Positions 48,103 through 60,690 of a stretch of DNA of 64,000 nt are shown here, in pieces. The stretch lies in the NCBI GenBank assembly GCA_950295325.1, contig OX485804.1, positions 29,948,001 to 30,012,000 of the forward strand, read 5' to 3'. Numbering within the stretch: position 1 is the stretch's first letter; every line of letters begins with the position of its first letter. Position numbers and translations under genes: made by a program. Origin of the DNA: Polytrichum commune (taxonomy: Eukaryota > Streptophyta > Polytrichopsida > Polytrichales > Polytrichaceae). The notes beneath the pieces were generated by a model that did no database searches, was not told where the DNA came from, and was given only the letters and a program-made list of their open reading frames with translations.

Positions 48103-48493
48103 CTACACCAAATATTGTGTTTAGCATCACCAACTTCTATTGGTCTTGCGTAGTGCTACTTTTAAACCGCCTATGTAGTGTTACTAACACTAAATGTGAA
48201 CCTAACATTATTTGTCATTTCTTGCAAAAAAAGAAAGAAAAAAGCATTTGGGCACCATAGATTTACGATGTTGCAATCACTTACTAAGTGATTCTTCGCT
48301 TGAATTTCAATCATCCATGACGACATTTCATCATATAAATGTTAGAATGCAAACCATACAAAACTAAAGTACGTGAACTACAAGTAAGTTGGGATTACAA
48401 TATTTGTAAAAAGTATTCATAACAAGTGGCATTGGAAAGGTTACCACAACGGTATAAAATACCATATGAACCTAAAGACACAATTTAGTGTAG
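48103..48493. mobile_element. MITE family A, copy 4
   Basis: Begins ctacaccaaatattgtgttt and ends acacaatttagtgtag; the body matches the other family A copies (tttcaatcatccatgacgac). About 60-70 bases in the middle (about 48340-48410) are unlike the other copies. Non-coding. Confidence 0.75.
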
Positions 48494-49021
48494 TACTACA
48501 CGTTACATGCCATCCCACAACATCGACCCACCTCTCATCACCACAATTGACGTTACCCTTACCTCCACACACACCCACACCCACTATCATTGTTGGAGAA
48601 TTCAATAGACACCTCACCCTCAACAAGACACCGCCTAGACCCAACTAATTGCAACACTATACTCTTACATATATCCCCATCAACCTCGTGATTTTTCTAA
48701 AGACGAGGTGATGCGGATTACGCCTCTAGAAGCCTCATCCATGGTCTTTCTTTTCATTGAAAACCTAGACCCAACCTTATTTATTGGTTAGTTACCCAAC
48801 ACCTTGAAACATCCTTCTAAAACACCTTGAATCAACCCACTTCCCCATCCTTCTAAAATTGCAATACCCTCAACGAATCACTATCTTCCTTACATTGATG
48901 CTCAAGTGTCGACCTTATGTCATCTTAATCCCGTGTGTGCATTAAGGTTGTCGACAACTTGGATGAGTGATATACATATTTTTCCTTTTACGTCCACGCT
49001 CATGTACCAACATTCTCAATC
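48494..49021. other. Intergenic, no gene recognised
   Basis: No coding frame with a motif was found. Confidence 0.5.
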
Positions 49022-49024
49022 TTA

Positions 49025-49554
49025 GGGGTTGTTTACATACACCGTGGACCATGAAGTCATCCCAAGGCCCTGTAAAATCTGTGATTGGTTGTTGAACTCG
49101 TCCCGGGACCACTTTGGTTTACACCAAGCAAAAAATGTCAGAATGACCATGGAGTTCGAGGTCCCCACAAGACATGTTTTAAGGCCTACGTTATCCACCG
49201 ACATGGTCCAATGTGCTTAATAGTGGGAGAGGCAAATGAGGTTCTCTAGAACCCATGGCAAAGAAAGATTGTTATAATGAAATTTTCTTTGAGGAAGAGA
49301 AGATGAAGACAAGAGGAGATAAGACGATGATCAAACTTGTATTTCCTTTCAAAACTATCATTTTTTGAGACATATATATTAACAAATTCAGCACGTTCAC
49401 TTTTTGGTGCATGGTCATTCCTCTTGGCCCACATCCAGTTTACACCTAGTGAAGGACCCAAAGACTTTGTAAACTGATTTTTTAAAGAAATCGGACCATG
49501 GAAAAAGGCCATCTTCCATGGTCCGACTTCATGGTTTATGGTGTAAACCGGCCC
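49025..49554. mobile_element. Tourist/Harbinger-like MITE with TTA target duplication
   Basis: Left end ggggttgtttacatacaccg and right end (reversed) gggccggtttacaccataaa; both continue into accatgaagtc. It is flanked by TTA at 49022-49024 and 49555-49557. At 530 bp with no intact ORF, it is non-autonomous. The gggcc...ttta end type is shared with R2 and with the 3-kb element at 36.0-39.1 kb. Confidence 0.8.
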
Positions 49555-49557
49555 TTA

Positions 49558-51040
49558 ATAAATGGATCTCTCTCTCTCTAGTAGGGTTAACCGAGACCCT
49601 AAAGTATGGTCGCATGTCACAATGATGGCCACATATACTTGTGTACTCCTATGTTGCATAGTTCCATGTCGGGCATGCATTTGAACTTCTTAGACCACTA
49701 TTTATATACATATCATTTCGGTATAAGTGGACGGACGGATGAACGGAATAGTACAAGTGATGAATGAGTTACAATCAAAGACTACCACGGTCACGGAGTC
49801 TTCATTGACAGAACCAACCACAAATGATAGCACGTTGTTCTACTCTCGGTAGGCACTCATGTGCCTTTCTGGGATCTCGCTTTTATTACAAGGGAATCAA
49901 ACCGTGACTCCATATGTACCTTTTATACCTAGTATAACCAAGGTCCTTTTATACCTAGTGTTACCAAGGTCCTTTTATGTCTAGTGTTACCAAGGTCCTT
50001 TTATACGATATGTTATGCAAGCCCACCTTTCTAAGCAATACAAAATGGGAGTTGTTAAACCAATCACGTACTTTGTTAAAACGATCACAAAGAGGCATCA
50101 TACGGTCACATGATTTATCAAAATTTTCATTCATATACACATACATATACATACATAACATTGCACACACAACGAGGAGCAATGTATAGTAATTGTATTT
50201 TTCTCTTTCTTTGCATTTGAGCCTATCACTAAAACTGTTTAAATTTTGACAAGTCATGTGACCACGCGACAAATCTTTGTGGTGACTTTGACTATGATAG
50301 ATTTTAACAATCCCCCGTAAAACAACTCTAGTCAAACATTGTACATACCACAATAGCGGAATCTACCGTCAAACAAAATATTTTAAAATATTAAACTGAA
50401 AGAAAGTATGACGTGCATCCTAGTTATTACTATGGCATTTGTGCATTGTCTAATCTTGATTTTTAGTCTTTTTCAAGGCAAATCAAAAGGGGTAGCCCAT
50501 CTCTTGGAGTTGGGCCCCACAAGAAATTACCGAGATGAAGTGGTCTAGTGAAAACCAATCCCACATGTTTATGGTTATTTCTTGTCGAGTAGGTCTTTGT
50601 AGACCAAGTCATGACAATTGATGCTAATTATAGGATCACGCATATCTGTAGATAGAAACATACATGTTATTTATATACGATTGTGTTCCATCTTGGATAA
50701 TAGTGGTGGGGTCTGATTCAAAGAGGTGGGCATATGTTCATGTCCATTTTATATAGGCCCCACCAATATTTATGAGGTATAGGTATCATAAGAAACCTAT
50801 GCGAATTGATCTTCATTCATTTATCTCAAGTAGGTCATGGTAGAGTAATTTGAGGCCTTTGATGGCAATTTCCGGGGTCATTGTATCTAAAAAATAAAAA
50901 ATAAAAAATAATAATACACACACACACACACACACTATAATATGAATGATTGTGTTTTCACCTCATGTGATAGTGGTGGGTTCCAAAGTAAAGAGGTGGG
51001 TGCCTAGCCTTGGCCATTGAGTTGGCGTGAATAATTGACA
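49558..51040. other. Intergenic, no gene recognised
   Basis: Contains a short tandem of aaggtccttttatacctagt words at about 49939-50006 and an AC run at 50915-50935. No gene is supported. Confidence 0.5.
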
Positions 51041-51162
51041 GTTGGGATGAAAAACCACTTGGTAAGTGACAATAATAGCAACACCGTAAATCTACAATCC
51101 CCCAAATTTCTTACCATGAATGACAAAGAATGTTGCATTAACATTTAGTGTTGGTGACACTA

Positions 51163-51815
51163 CAATAATCTCCCACTTAAGTACGCACCTGTTTGAGTAC
51201 GCATCCCGGTTAAGCATGCAATTTTTTTGACAAAAATCAAGGTTCATACTTTATTGTTTGAACATATCATGCATAGTCATTTGCCGCAAATGCATAAATG
51301 TTTTATGCTTGACATTCAATGTCAGTTTGTTAACGTTTCGCTGAAACATCTCAAACGATCGTCGCAATTCATCATACATATATCTAGCTTCCGTTTGAAC
51401 ATCGAAGCAAAGCAATTGGTCGTCGATGTCGAGGACAGTGCTGTGTAGAGCCTCAAAGCCTTTGAAGTCGGTCGCACTTTCCGATTCAACAAATGTCTCG
51501 ATAGGTTGGATTTCGTCATGGATAGGTGGTTCTTCTATGATCCGCATCATTTCTAGAACTTCATCAACGTCCTCTAGCATAACAACACAATACTCTTCGT
51601 TGACTGCGTCATCGAACACTGCCCGCTTGCTCAACTTTGCATTGATTCCACATCGTTGGGCTGTGGTCAAGCATGTTGCCTCAGGTTTCATCCGTTCTCC
51701 GTTGCGATTCATCGAATCAGAGGGTCTAGAAAGCAATATGAGCAAAGTACACACCTACCAACTAAGTGCGCACCAACGGCTCCGGTTCAAAGTGCATACT
51801 TAATTGGGAGATTAC
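51163..51815 (-). mobile_element. Non-autonomous pogo-type element P1 with a transposase C-terminal ORF
   Basis: TIRs taatctccca / tgggagatta, flanked by TA (51161-51162 and 51816-51817). The minus-strand ORF, ATG 51712 to stop 51251, is intact (153 aa): an acidic protein ending RQMTMHDMFK, which resembles the KQ-T-x-x-FF tail of Tigger/pogo transposases. It also has an upstream CGI motif like their C-terminal part. The helix-turn-helix and DDE domains are gone, so this looks like an internal deletion derivative. Whether the ORF is expressed is unknown. Confidence 0.7.
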
Positions 51816-51835
51816 TACACCGTGGTTTATGATTA

Positions 51836-52388
51836 CAGTCCACCCTCTATAAATGTTGCACCTATAAGTGTTAACCCTCTCTAAATGTTAACTTTCTTCT
51901 ACTCCCCACATATTGCACACTATAAATGTTAAACGTGTTAACTGTTAACAAAATGGTACTCCCTTCTTTGTAAATTTGACTCTATAAATGTTAACGAATG
52001 TTAACCCATTCCATCTTATAGTGACTTGCAATCTAGTTTTGATACCATTAGAAGGTACATGGAATCACGTTCATGTGATGTGACCAAGTATGTGGGTTTG
52101 TTGGTGCAGATTGAGGAATATTTGCAAGTTGTGCATGCAGATGAATCTCACCAAAGAACCATTGATTCATACTTCACCCGTGATTTGTAAACTTGATATT
52201 GAATAAAGGTTTGATTGGGTTTGCAATTTTATGAATGGTATTCTCTCACAAGGACTCTTCACAATTGCTTATATTTATAAATGTTAAGATTTGTATATTG
52301 CTCAAAAAAGTAATTTTATAATTGTTAACACCTCTATAAATGTCAACGTTGATCCACTCCCGAGGGTTAACATTTATAGAGGGTAGAC
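51836..52388 (+). mobile_element. Non-autonomous pogo-type element P2
   Basis: Starts cagtccaccctctataaatg and ends, reversed, gtctaccctctataaatgtt; flanked by TA. The tataaatgtt word is repeated several times in subterminal positions. On + about 52040-52190 a frame reads FDTIRRYMESR...QRTIDSYFTRDL then stops, the C-terminal tail of a pogo-type transposase. The rest of the gene is deleted. Confidence 0.75.
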
Positions 52389-52436
52389 TATTGAGCAAGA
52401 CAATTCGAATCGGTGACACTAAATATCATATTTTAG

Positions 52437-53020
52437 CTTACTTTGGATATTGACGGACGATGCCCTCCCCGGAGATTGACTACTCGTATACAATAATTTC
52501 CTCTGCCCAAAAAGGGCAGGAGTGGGCCCCACTTACAAATATTAAAATAGTGCAATACATATTAAAATAACATTTTCGCAACTAGGGACTTATTCAAGTA
52601 ATCCAGGTCTGGACCAATTTAATATGGAGCCCAGTGACCGTGGTACGAATTGGCGGGCCCCACCACCTGCCCGGCCCATTCCCCGCTTCTAGAACATTCG
52701 GGCTCATCAGAACTGTTACAGGGACACCGTGGCTTACGATGACCTCCTCCGAGCTTCGACGACCTGCAGCGCAACCCTAGAATCTGCAATAACGTGTGAT
52801 AATTGTTGGGGAGGATCGTCGGATTAGGTTCGCCTTAAGTTAGTTAAATCATCTGGCACCTGTGGATGACTCTTGTCGAGGATGGTCGGCAGTCGAATTC
52901 GACCTTTTTCGCTCGGATTCCAAAGTGCTCCTCAGCATGAGCTGGGGTTGGGTGGAGAGGTTTCGCGATGAACAAGGTGCTCTGTTGCTCATAGCAGCAA
53001 GAAGAAGAGGATGCGGAATA
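52437..53020. other. Upstream region of the xylosyltransferase gene
   Basis: Higher GC than the flanks from about 52660. It plausibly holds the promoter and leader, but no TATA box or start site can be fixed from sequence alone. Confidence 0.4.
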
Positions 53021-53390
53021 TGATGATGATGATGATGATGATGATGAAATTCTGAACGCTCGGAACCGACGGGGCTTATGAAGCGATCTTATGTGCTTCT
53101 CTTTTATATGGATTGTGAAGTAATTGGATGGTGTGGTGACTTTAGCAAGAAGATGACGATGACGAGAAGGATGGATGGTGGCGGTATGTTGAGAGTTTGG
53201 AGATGATGATGGGGGTTATGATGTAATGCGGCTTTTCGTATGGATTTTGAAGTGGTTAGATGGTGTGGAGGTTTTTATGCACAGGGTGGTTTTAGGAAGA
53301 AGAAGACGACGACGATGATGATGAGAAGGATGTGGAGGATGAAATTTTGAAGTTGAGGAAATGGGGCTTATGCAGTCGCATGGGGGTGGT
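53021..53390 (+). repeat. Tandem duplication at the 5' end of the xylosyltransferase gene
   Basis: The words gatgaaatt, tggattttgaagtggttagatggtgtgg and acgacgatgatgatgagaagga in 53225-53345 correspond to tggattgtgaagtaattggatggtgtgg and acgatgacgagaagga in 53110-53180; gaaattytgaa then gggcttatg occurs near 53046 and 53343. The period is about 295 bases. A GAT run lies at about 53021-53046. Confidence 0.7.
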
Positions 53391-56300
53391 AGGGGGATGA
53401 GGAGAGCATGGGTTAAGAGAGTGATTGTTGTCCTGGTTCTCTTAAATGTGATCCCATTTTTCCTCTTCTTAATGCACACGAGTGAGAAAGGAGAGAAACT
53501 CCCCGGGAGAAAATCTCTGGGTTCGGGTTTTAGGCAGGGGATTGGGAAGCCATGGCCAAGGTTGAGATCATTCACATCGTGGTCACCTAATCCAAATCTC
53601 GACCAAGGCTCTTGTGAGGCTTTCTTTGGAAATGGGTTCACGGAAGCTTTTACACTTCTCGACTCGGAGCCCCGGTCGAAGGGATGGAGCCGAATCGGGA
53701 AGGAGGAAGCCTTAATTCAGGGTGAAGTAGCCCGGAGAAGTCGAAATTTGAAGCAGGTGGAGGTGAGTGAAAAGCAAGGACTTAGGATACAGAGACGAAT
53801 GATCCAGAGTTCTCAACTTTCTCCCCAACGGAGTGGCTTATTTCAGTGTTTCTATAGTGAGACGTTGCAGACATCCATTTGTGAAGGGACTCAGATGATC
53901 ATGTACCCGAAAAAGATAAAAATGTCTAAGGGTGGGGAACCCCTGGATTCTGTTATGGGGAGGAATGAAGAAGAGGAGCTGCCGTATTTCACATCTGGGG
54001 CATTTCAGATCATGGTGCCGGAGAGGGATGAGAGGCGTGCCTTATTTAACAAGACTATGCTGGAAAAGCTCATTCCTGAACAGTCAATTGCAGAGCACAC
54101 AATGCACCACCTGTTTGAACAGACTCGTACCATCCCTCTCGACGAAGTCACTTGTGCACAGGTACTCTTCATTTTTTAGTGCAACCTATCTTGGGAGGCT
54201 GTATATGCAATCATTTCTGGTATGGGTCCTTGGGTTTCCAATGCAGTGTTTTCGTGAAGGGATGCTTCAGATACCGATCCCCTGTTTCAGTGCCATTCTC
54301 AAATTCCTCTACACTTTAACATCTGTGTTTTGCACTGTTTTCCCTTCTTTTTAAATTTTTTTAAATTTTTTAAATTCTTCTTTAATTTTTGAGAATCGTG
54401 ATCCTGAGTGTTAGGTGGCACCTGATATCTTATTTGTGTGGTTTATGGATGCAGAGAGTGTCACAACCAACACTTATAGTGACACGCTTTGAGTATGCAA
54501 ATCTCTTCCACACCGTCACTGATTGGTATAGTGCATATATGACATCACGCATTGTCAACCTGAAAAAGAGACCAAGGGTGGTCTTTGTGGACGGCCATTG
54601 CAAGGTACATTTGAAATTCAATCCTGCTTTTACTGTGCTTTTGCTTTGAATGATTTTCTGCAAGGAGGTGTTCATTGTAAGATGGGTATGAAGAGAATGG
54701 CTACGCGTCAGTTGACATGATTTTTTGTCCTACCTAACATTACTTTTATGAATTTAGAGAATAAAACTTGGGTACTATTCAGGATTCAGTGTGCTTGTAA
54801 TGGACCTATAAGTACTGGGGTGGTGGCCAAACATTGGCAAGTGATTCTGGGTCTCCATATTCTAATCCAAACTGACTTACATTCTTTTGTCAATGACTAC
54901 AATATTAGGAATTGCAGTTTTGGTGCTATACGAGGTGCTGGGTTTAGGGCTTGCTGGAGCAGTAGAAGTTTTTGTCCTGCTTGTGTTTGTGTTTGTTGAA
55001 TACAAAGACCTCTGAACAACGAACTCTTCTCTATAAGGGCTGTTCAAGAGGTAATCTATGAATGTTTCTCACAATATCAATCTCTGAACATAGCCTTAAT
55101 CTGCACTACTAGCAAAGAAAACATGATCATGACTTGGGAAGGTTCCTGCTCTAATTTTATCAAAAATCTTGTCGAGATGGGTTCTTCTTGAGACATGGCG
55201 CAAAGGCACCTTTGAGTGGGAGTAATGCTTGGGTCCAAATGCTCATTCTTGTTGTACATGATGCAATGTCTATACTAATCTGCCATGGCTTTGCACCATG
55301 CATATAAACTGAAGGTGAAAATTCTGAGAACCATGTATAGTTCAGAAATATCTTTTAAAAGCTGGTTTGACCCTTAAATTAGCATCGGAGACCCCAATTT
55401 AGGCTGGTGGGATCCAATTGGGATGAAACAACCAGAAATGTATAGGGGCGAGTCTTTACCAGACCCCTCACATGCCTGCCACAAATCTCATGCCTACTAA
55501 GTTGGCTTCTGTTGACTATGAGTGATGCAATAATCGGCCTCTCTATGTTCACAGTTGGGCCACCTAATTTTTGTTTGATTTGCTTGTGTTGTGTGCTGAT
55601 CTTAAAAACAATTAAACATTGGACACTGATCCTAATCTGTACATTGGAATTGAATTATTTTGCAGTCGCCTATGGATGATGGTTGGCAAGCGATGTTCAG
55701 TGGAGTAAATTTTGCAAGACATTTATCAGGACCGATATGCTTTGATCATCTTATTTTTGTGCCTCTGGGATACAATACTCCTCTATTTAGAGGCCTTGAC
55801 CTGGGTCTTTCTTGCGCGGGTTGCTCCCCTGAGAACCTTCCAAAGAATCCCAAACACGACACTCCTCGGTTACGAGAATTCGGTGAATTTTTCACTGCAG
55901 CCTTCAACATTACTCAAGAAGCCAGCCCCCCCAAGGACCCTGCTACTATTACAGTTTTGTTTGTGCGGAGAGAAGCTTACCTAGCACATCCACGGCACAC
56001 TGGTAACCCAGAGTCTCGCCTAAGTAATGAAGTAGAAGTGTTGCAAGCCCTTGAGTCTTGGGCTACCTCAAAGGCACAGGGTATAGGTAAGTGGAACATA
56101 ACCATAGTTAATGGTTTGCTTGCACATATGACGCTTGAAGAGCAGTTGCATATAGTACAAGAGTCTTCAATCATTGTTGGAGCACATGGAGCAGGGCTCT
56201 CACATGTCTTGTTTGCGAGACCGGACAAGACAGCCATATTAGAGCTCGTGAGCCCGTATTTTGTACGACCACACTTTGAAGTCATGTCGCAGTGGATGGG

Positions 56301-56412
56301 CAACGAGTATCATAAGATTGACATGTCCAGCCCTGAAGCAGACTGCAGAGAGGTCACTAGACGAATTGATGAGATCTTTGAAGGGCTCATAAGATCAAAG
56401 AAGATTCCTTGA
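53361..56412 (+). CDS. XYLT: Beta-1,2-xylosyltransferase (GT61) of plant N-glycan processing
   Basis: Transfers xylose from UDP-xylose to the core mannose of N-glycans in the Golgi (family knowledge). Exons 53361-54161, 54455-54604 and 55666-56412, all phase 0 with GT-AG ends, give 565 aa, near the usual length. The protein is type II: a short basic N-terminus, then a hydrophobic anchor at about residues 20-39 (VIVVLVLLNVIPFFLFL). The stem and lumenal part have CEAFFGNGF (85-93), CFYSETLQTSICEG (163-176) and LPYFTSGAFQI. Exon 2 gives RFEYANLFHTVTDWYSAY. Exon 3 holds the GT61 signature GAHGAGLSH (about 489-497) and LELVSPYF. No inactivating change is seen. Start chosen at the first ATG before the anchor. 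Family call very strong; the named activity is by resemblance. Confidence 0.92.
55364..55410. repeat. Short dispersed repeat in XYLT intron 2
   Basis: ggtttgacccttaaattagc and the following 25 bases resemble 57319-57370 (gctttgaccccaaatttagc...). Class unknown. Confidence 0.5.
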
Positions 56413-59400
56413 AATGAGGTTATGCAGAGTACCTTATTCACCTTCAACCTCATTCAGCTGGTAGAGCTGATTATGATGACATACCTGCAGCTGAGCCAAT
56501 TTTTTTCCTGACTTAGGTGTCCTTCCTGACACAACATGTACAGGCTGCTGGTATTGTCTATGTCCAGGGTTAATTGGTGCCTTGACTTCCAAGTCAAGGC
56601 TAGCCAAAGAAAACCATTTCTACAATAGATACAACTGTTTTCCAAAGCATACTGTTATTTAGGATCAGTCTGTGAGTGAAGGGAAAACAGTTTCTTAGAT
56701 CTGTGTAATAACTGTGTCCATTCATACAAGTATTTGTACATCAATGACAACACGTTCGTGTTGGTTGCGCATTTGAGAGAAACTCTGTTTAGCATTTTAT
56801 GGTTCTTGTTGACCCATGAATTGTAGTAGGGAAAATGCAGATGTCTGTTTGAGATTGAAGTGGATCTCAGAATTAAATCTGCTCACTTTGCTACCTCGCA
56901 TGGAGTGCAGAGCCTTTATACTTCGTTAGGTCTCATATTTGCTCGATTGTGAGCACCCTTCCATTGCTGAGATGAGGCTTTGATATTGGTTGCGTAATAT
57001 TGTACCAAAGATTATCCATCAGTTTGTTCAGGACCAAGCAACAATGCATGCACGTGTTGTAGTTTAAAAGTCACTGTTGACAATCCCTACACCTGTTGAA
57101 TCCAAAAAGTCTCTCTAGTAGGTGCACCCACCTTAGTTGTGACATTACAGAATGGGTGATGTGTTTGTCACTTTCAACTTGCATTGCTCTTCCTAATTTC
57201 CTACTTTCCACCATTCTCCTGTGCTGCTTTTAAAAAGACTCTGACCTCAAGTGGCCCAGTGCGGTTTGAGGTTTCAAGCCAAGTTACGGTGACCTTACTG
57301 CGAGAACTTTGATTTTGAGCAGCTTTGACCCCAAATTTAGCATCAAAGACTCCAAATTAGTCTAGGGATGTAGCCCTGGTAGTGCTCACCCAATGGATGA
57401 GAATAATATTTAAAGCACTTGCATTATCCAAGCAGAAAGAGAAGAGGAGATAGACTCCGATCTGGCCACCAACTCAAATTACGTTGTTGATTCATCTTCG
57501 AGTTGGTCTATGTCTATATGTAATCTCAAAACGGGCATTATGAGAATTAGAGGGATTTTGAAGATTATTGTCTCCTTTCAATTGTGAATATCTTGAATAG
57601 GTGAGGACGAGCTGACTCGCACCTATCTCCCCCTCCAAAGAAAAGCCCCTAGTTCTCATTTGGTTGGCTGAAAACACCTACAATTCCGTCTGAAGGGGGC
57701 AAATAACATGGCTTCAATGGACATTTGCCTCCCACATGCATTTACAATAGTGAACTGACTTGTTTTGACCCAAATCCATGTGATATTGATGCATTGCTTT
57801 TGCCAAATAACACTTCATGGATAATTTAGTATTCTTTCTAGGATAATGTGATTTCACCACAACATGCCATCATCAAGGGGTGGTTTTGAACTACTTTAAA
57901 AACATGTGGGTTCAACCGAAAGGTCTAGATTCTAGCAGCTTAAATTACTCTATCAAAGAATCCACAAAAGTGTAACGCACTACTCACGTTGATGATTGAT
58001 GTGTTGTAATGAGTTTATTGACTTAAAAAGTCCCAAGGAGCTCCAACAACACCAACTATAATAAAAAAAATACTATAATGATACTCCAAGTAGCTTCACC
58101 CAATAAAGAGGATGTCGTAACCAAGTTGATGTAACACTAACATATTCGTCGGTTTGAAATATGGTAGGTATTTAGCTTGATGTCACCTATGAAAACATAT
58201 TTTATTGTAACCTTGGCACACCTAAAATAAGAAAAATATGAGAAATAACATATGGAGGGGTTCAAGCTCCATTTTTCTTGCCCTCATTTTTTGTAGTGGT
58301 GGGTGCTTGATGGGGTTTAGAAAGCGGGAGTTGGAATATCATTCCCCCAACATATTGACAAGGTTGTTGCACATGCTTTCATGCATCCATGCATTTACTT
58401 CAACGCATGTTTGCATTCGTCCATTGTGTACTAAGCATGGCTAAATAGGACAATGATGTAATGATCCATAGGATATAACCTTTTTACTTGAATTTTAGAC
58501 GTAGAACACATGAAAATAGCATATTCATGCTAGAAGTAGAGGGACTAGACTCTTTTAAATTCTCCTAAGTATGGAAAGAGTAGATTAATTCTTAAATATT
58601 AGGTAATTCTTCAACTCTAATCATTTTTTCTTTGTATTTTGCTAAATCATGCACTCTATATATGCTCTCATGTATGATTTTTTTTAAATTTTTTTTTTGA
58701 AGCAAAGTCAACATTAGGATGCCCCATGACATCGAAATTGTGGGTCAAATCATGTTTTTTCATTTAATCCTTCCATATGGAATTGATATCCTCTTAGTTC
58801 TTAGGCTAAGTAGGATCGTAATAGGGTGCTAGTTTGTGCCTTGGATATTCATCCAATGTCTTATTTATTGTTAAGGAGCATTCATTCCATAGGTTCCCAC
58901 CATTGGGACGTGGTCATTCCTAATTTACTCACAATTAACCACACATTGCTATTAACCAAGTATGTTATATCGTCATAATCTCACTTGGAAACTCTCCATC
59001 AAGACTTAATGATGCATTAATAAGTCAAACCTTTCAACAACAAAAGTAGAGTACGAATCAAACATGAAAATATCACTTTGTTTGATGAAAGTTCTTTATA
59101 TGATCAAAGTATGAACCATCAATAATGTCGGTAATAAACAACTTTAATTACATATGCCATGTTAAAAAAAAAAACACATAAGTAAATCAATCACCCTGAA
59201 AATGGAAACAATATCAGCAAGTTTCAACTTGATCCTTGATCTCATTAAGAGTGCACTATAGAAAGTGGTTGCTCTCTTCATTCAAATAAAAGTATGCTCA
59301 TTCAAAGTGTGTCACATGTTATATGCCTTTAGTCAATATTCCATCTTTTTGAGAAATCTTATTATCTCATCTCACATAAGAGCATGGAGGCTTAAGTACA

Positions 59401-60189
59401 TTATTTACTACAACTAAACTCATTTGAAACTACCTCACAAAATCATTACATTCTCATGTTTCAATGTTTTTGCTTCTTGCACCAAGGTAACTTAACCCCT
59501 CAACGTTTAGGTTGGAGATGGGCTTCTTCATGCACCCAAAAAAATGTGTATTTGAGTTACACACCTACTTTCATTTCCATGTCATTGTGTCAAAAATGAT
59601 CATATCTATGAAGAAAATTTTAATACAAAACATGGATGCCCTTTGACGGACCTTTGATACAATTGCAAACTTTTGTAAAGCCCGAAATCCAAAACTTGAA
59701 ACCCATTTTGACTCCTTGAAGGGATTTGAAGGGCAAATGATTTTTTTTCAAAAATAGACTACATTTCAACAAAAATCTTCAGGGAATATGGGACCTTCTA
59801 AGTAGTTTCCTACCATTGGAATGCGGGTTGTAAAGGTAAGCCAAACCAACTCCTCGCCACATTGCACATATGTTTGATGTGATGGGACCGGAGGGAGGGG
59901 CACAAAGGAAAGTGTGATGGTCGAGGGAAGGAAGGTTTAATTAGCTAGGGATTGAGGCAAGCAAGGGAAGTGGAGTGGGAATGGTGAAGGGGGGGGGGGG
60001 GTGGAGTGGCGAAGGAAGGTGCAGTGCCGATGGAGGTGGTTGATCAGGCGGTTGGCGAGGGAAGTATATAAGCCAACATGCTCAGAGTGTCGGCTAGCAA
60101 GGGTGAAGTGGCCACTGGCATGGACATGGAGATGAAGATGCCAATACCTGCACCTCCTTAGGAACAACAACATGTGAATTTCAAGCATT
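56413..60189. other. 3' flank of XYLT and intergenic DNA, no further gene
   Basis: The first few hundred bases are the likely 3' UTR. A second copy of the short intron repeat lies at 57319-57370. A G run lies at about 59990-60001 in a purine-rich stretch. Open frames (for example near 58238-58444 and 59937-60224) show no domain. Confidence 0.5.
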
Positions 60190-60690
60190 TTTCTGATCAC
60201 CCCCTTAAGTTTTGATTTCCCCAATGGTTGTTGTTGCCTTCACCCAATCTAAATTGAGCATTCAAGGGGATCAAACTTTTTTTGAAATGTGTACCTCATA
60301 TATGAGATACTCATTTCAAGCAAGCTTCTGATCCCCCTTTTAATTTTTGACTTTTTTCCAATGGTTGTTGTTGCCTTCAACTAGCATGAAACATGGGGGG
60401 TGGTCAGACATTTCCTTGAAATGTTTCAGATACTCGGTTCAAGCATGCTTTTGATCATCCCGTTTATCTATCTATCTATCTATCTATCTATATAATAGTT
60501 TATAATAGTTTTCTCTCTATATATAATAGTTTATTTCTCTCCTTTTTCATTGCAATGGTTGTCGCTACCTTCACTCAAGCTAAATTGAGCATCCAGGGAG
60601 GGGGGTCACTTTTTTTTTTCATGAAATGAGTATCTTGTATACGAGGTACTCTTTTAAAGCAACTTTTGATCCCCTATTAGGTTTCAATTT
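60190..60690. repeat. Degenerate tandem repeat, about 3-4 units
   Basis: Units open with tgatc(a)ccc words at about 60195, 60341, 60453 and 60668 and contain caatggttgttgttgccttca, (a)aattgagcat and gatactc. Unit length varies because of indels and a TATC microsatellite at about 60465-60492. Non-coding. Confidence 0.7.

Larger units (their letters stand above)
51041..52436. mobile_element. MITE family A, copy 5, split by two pogo-type insertions
   Basis: Family A sequence is present at 51041-51160, 51818-51833 and 52391-52436 and reads continuously if the two insertions (51163-51815 and 51836-52388) are removed; compare 5237-5434. Its distal end is missing or decayed. Confidence 0.8.

Noticed and set aside
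53216-53641. Minus-strand ORF of 141 codons over the XYLT 5' end.
   Set aside because: It is the shadow of XYLT exon 1 and the duplicated leader, with no motif of its own.
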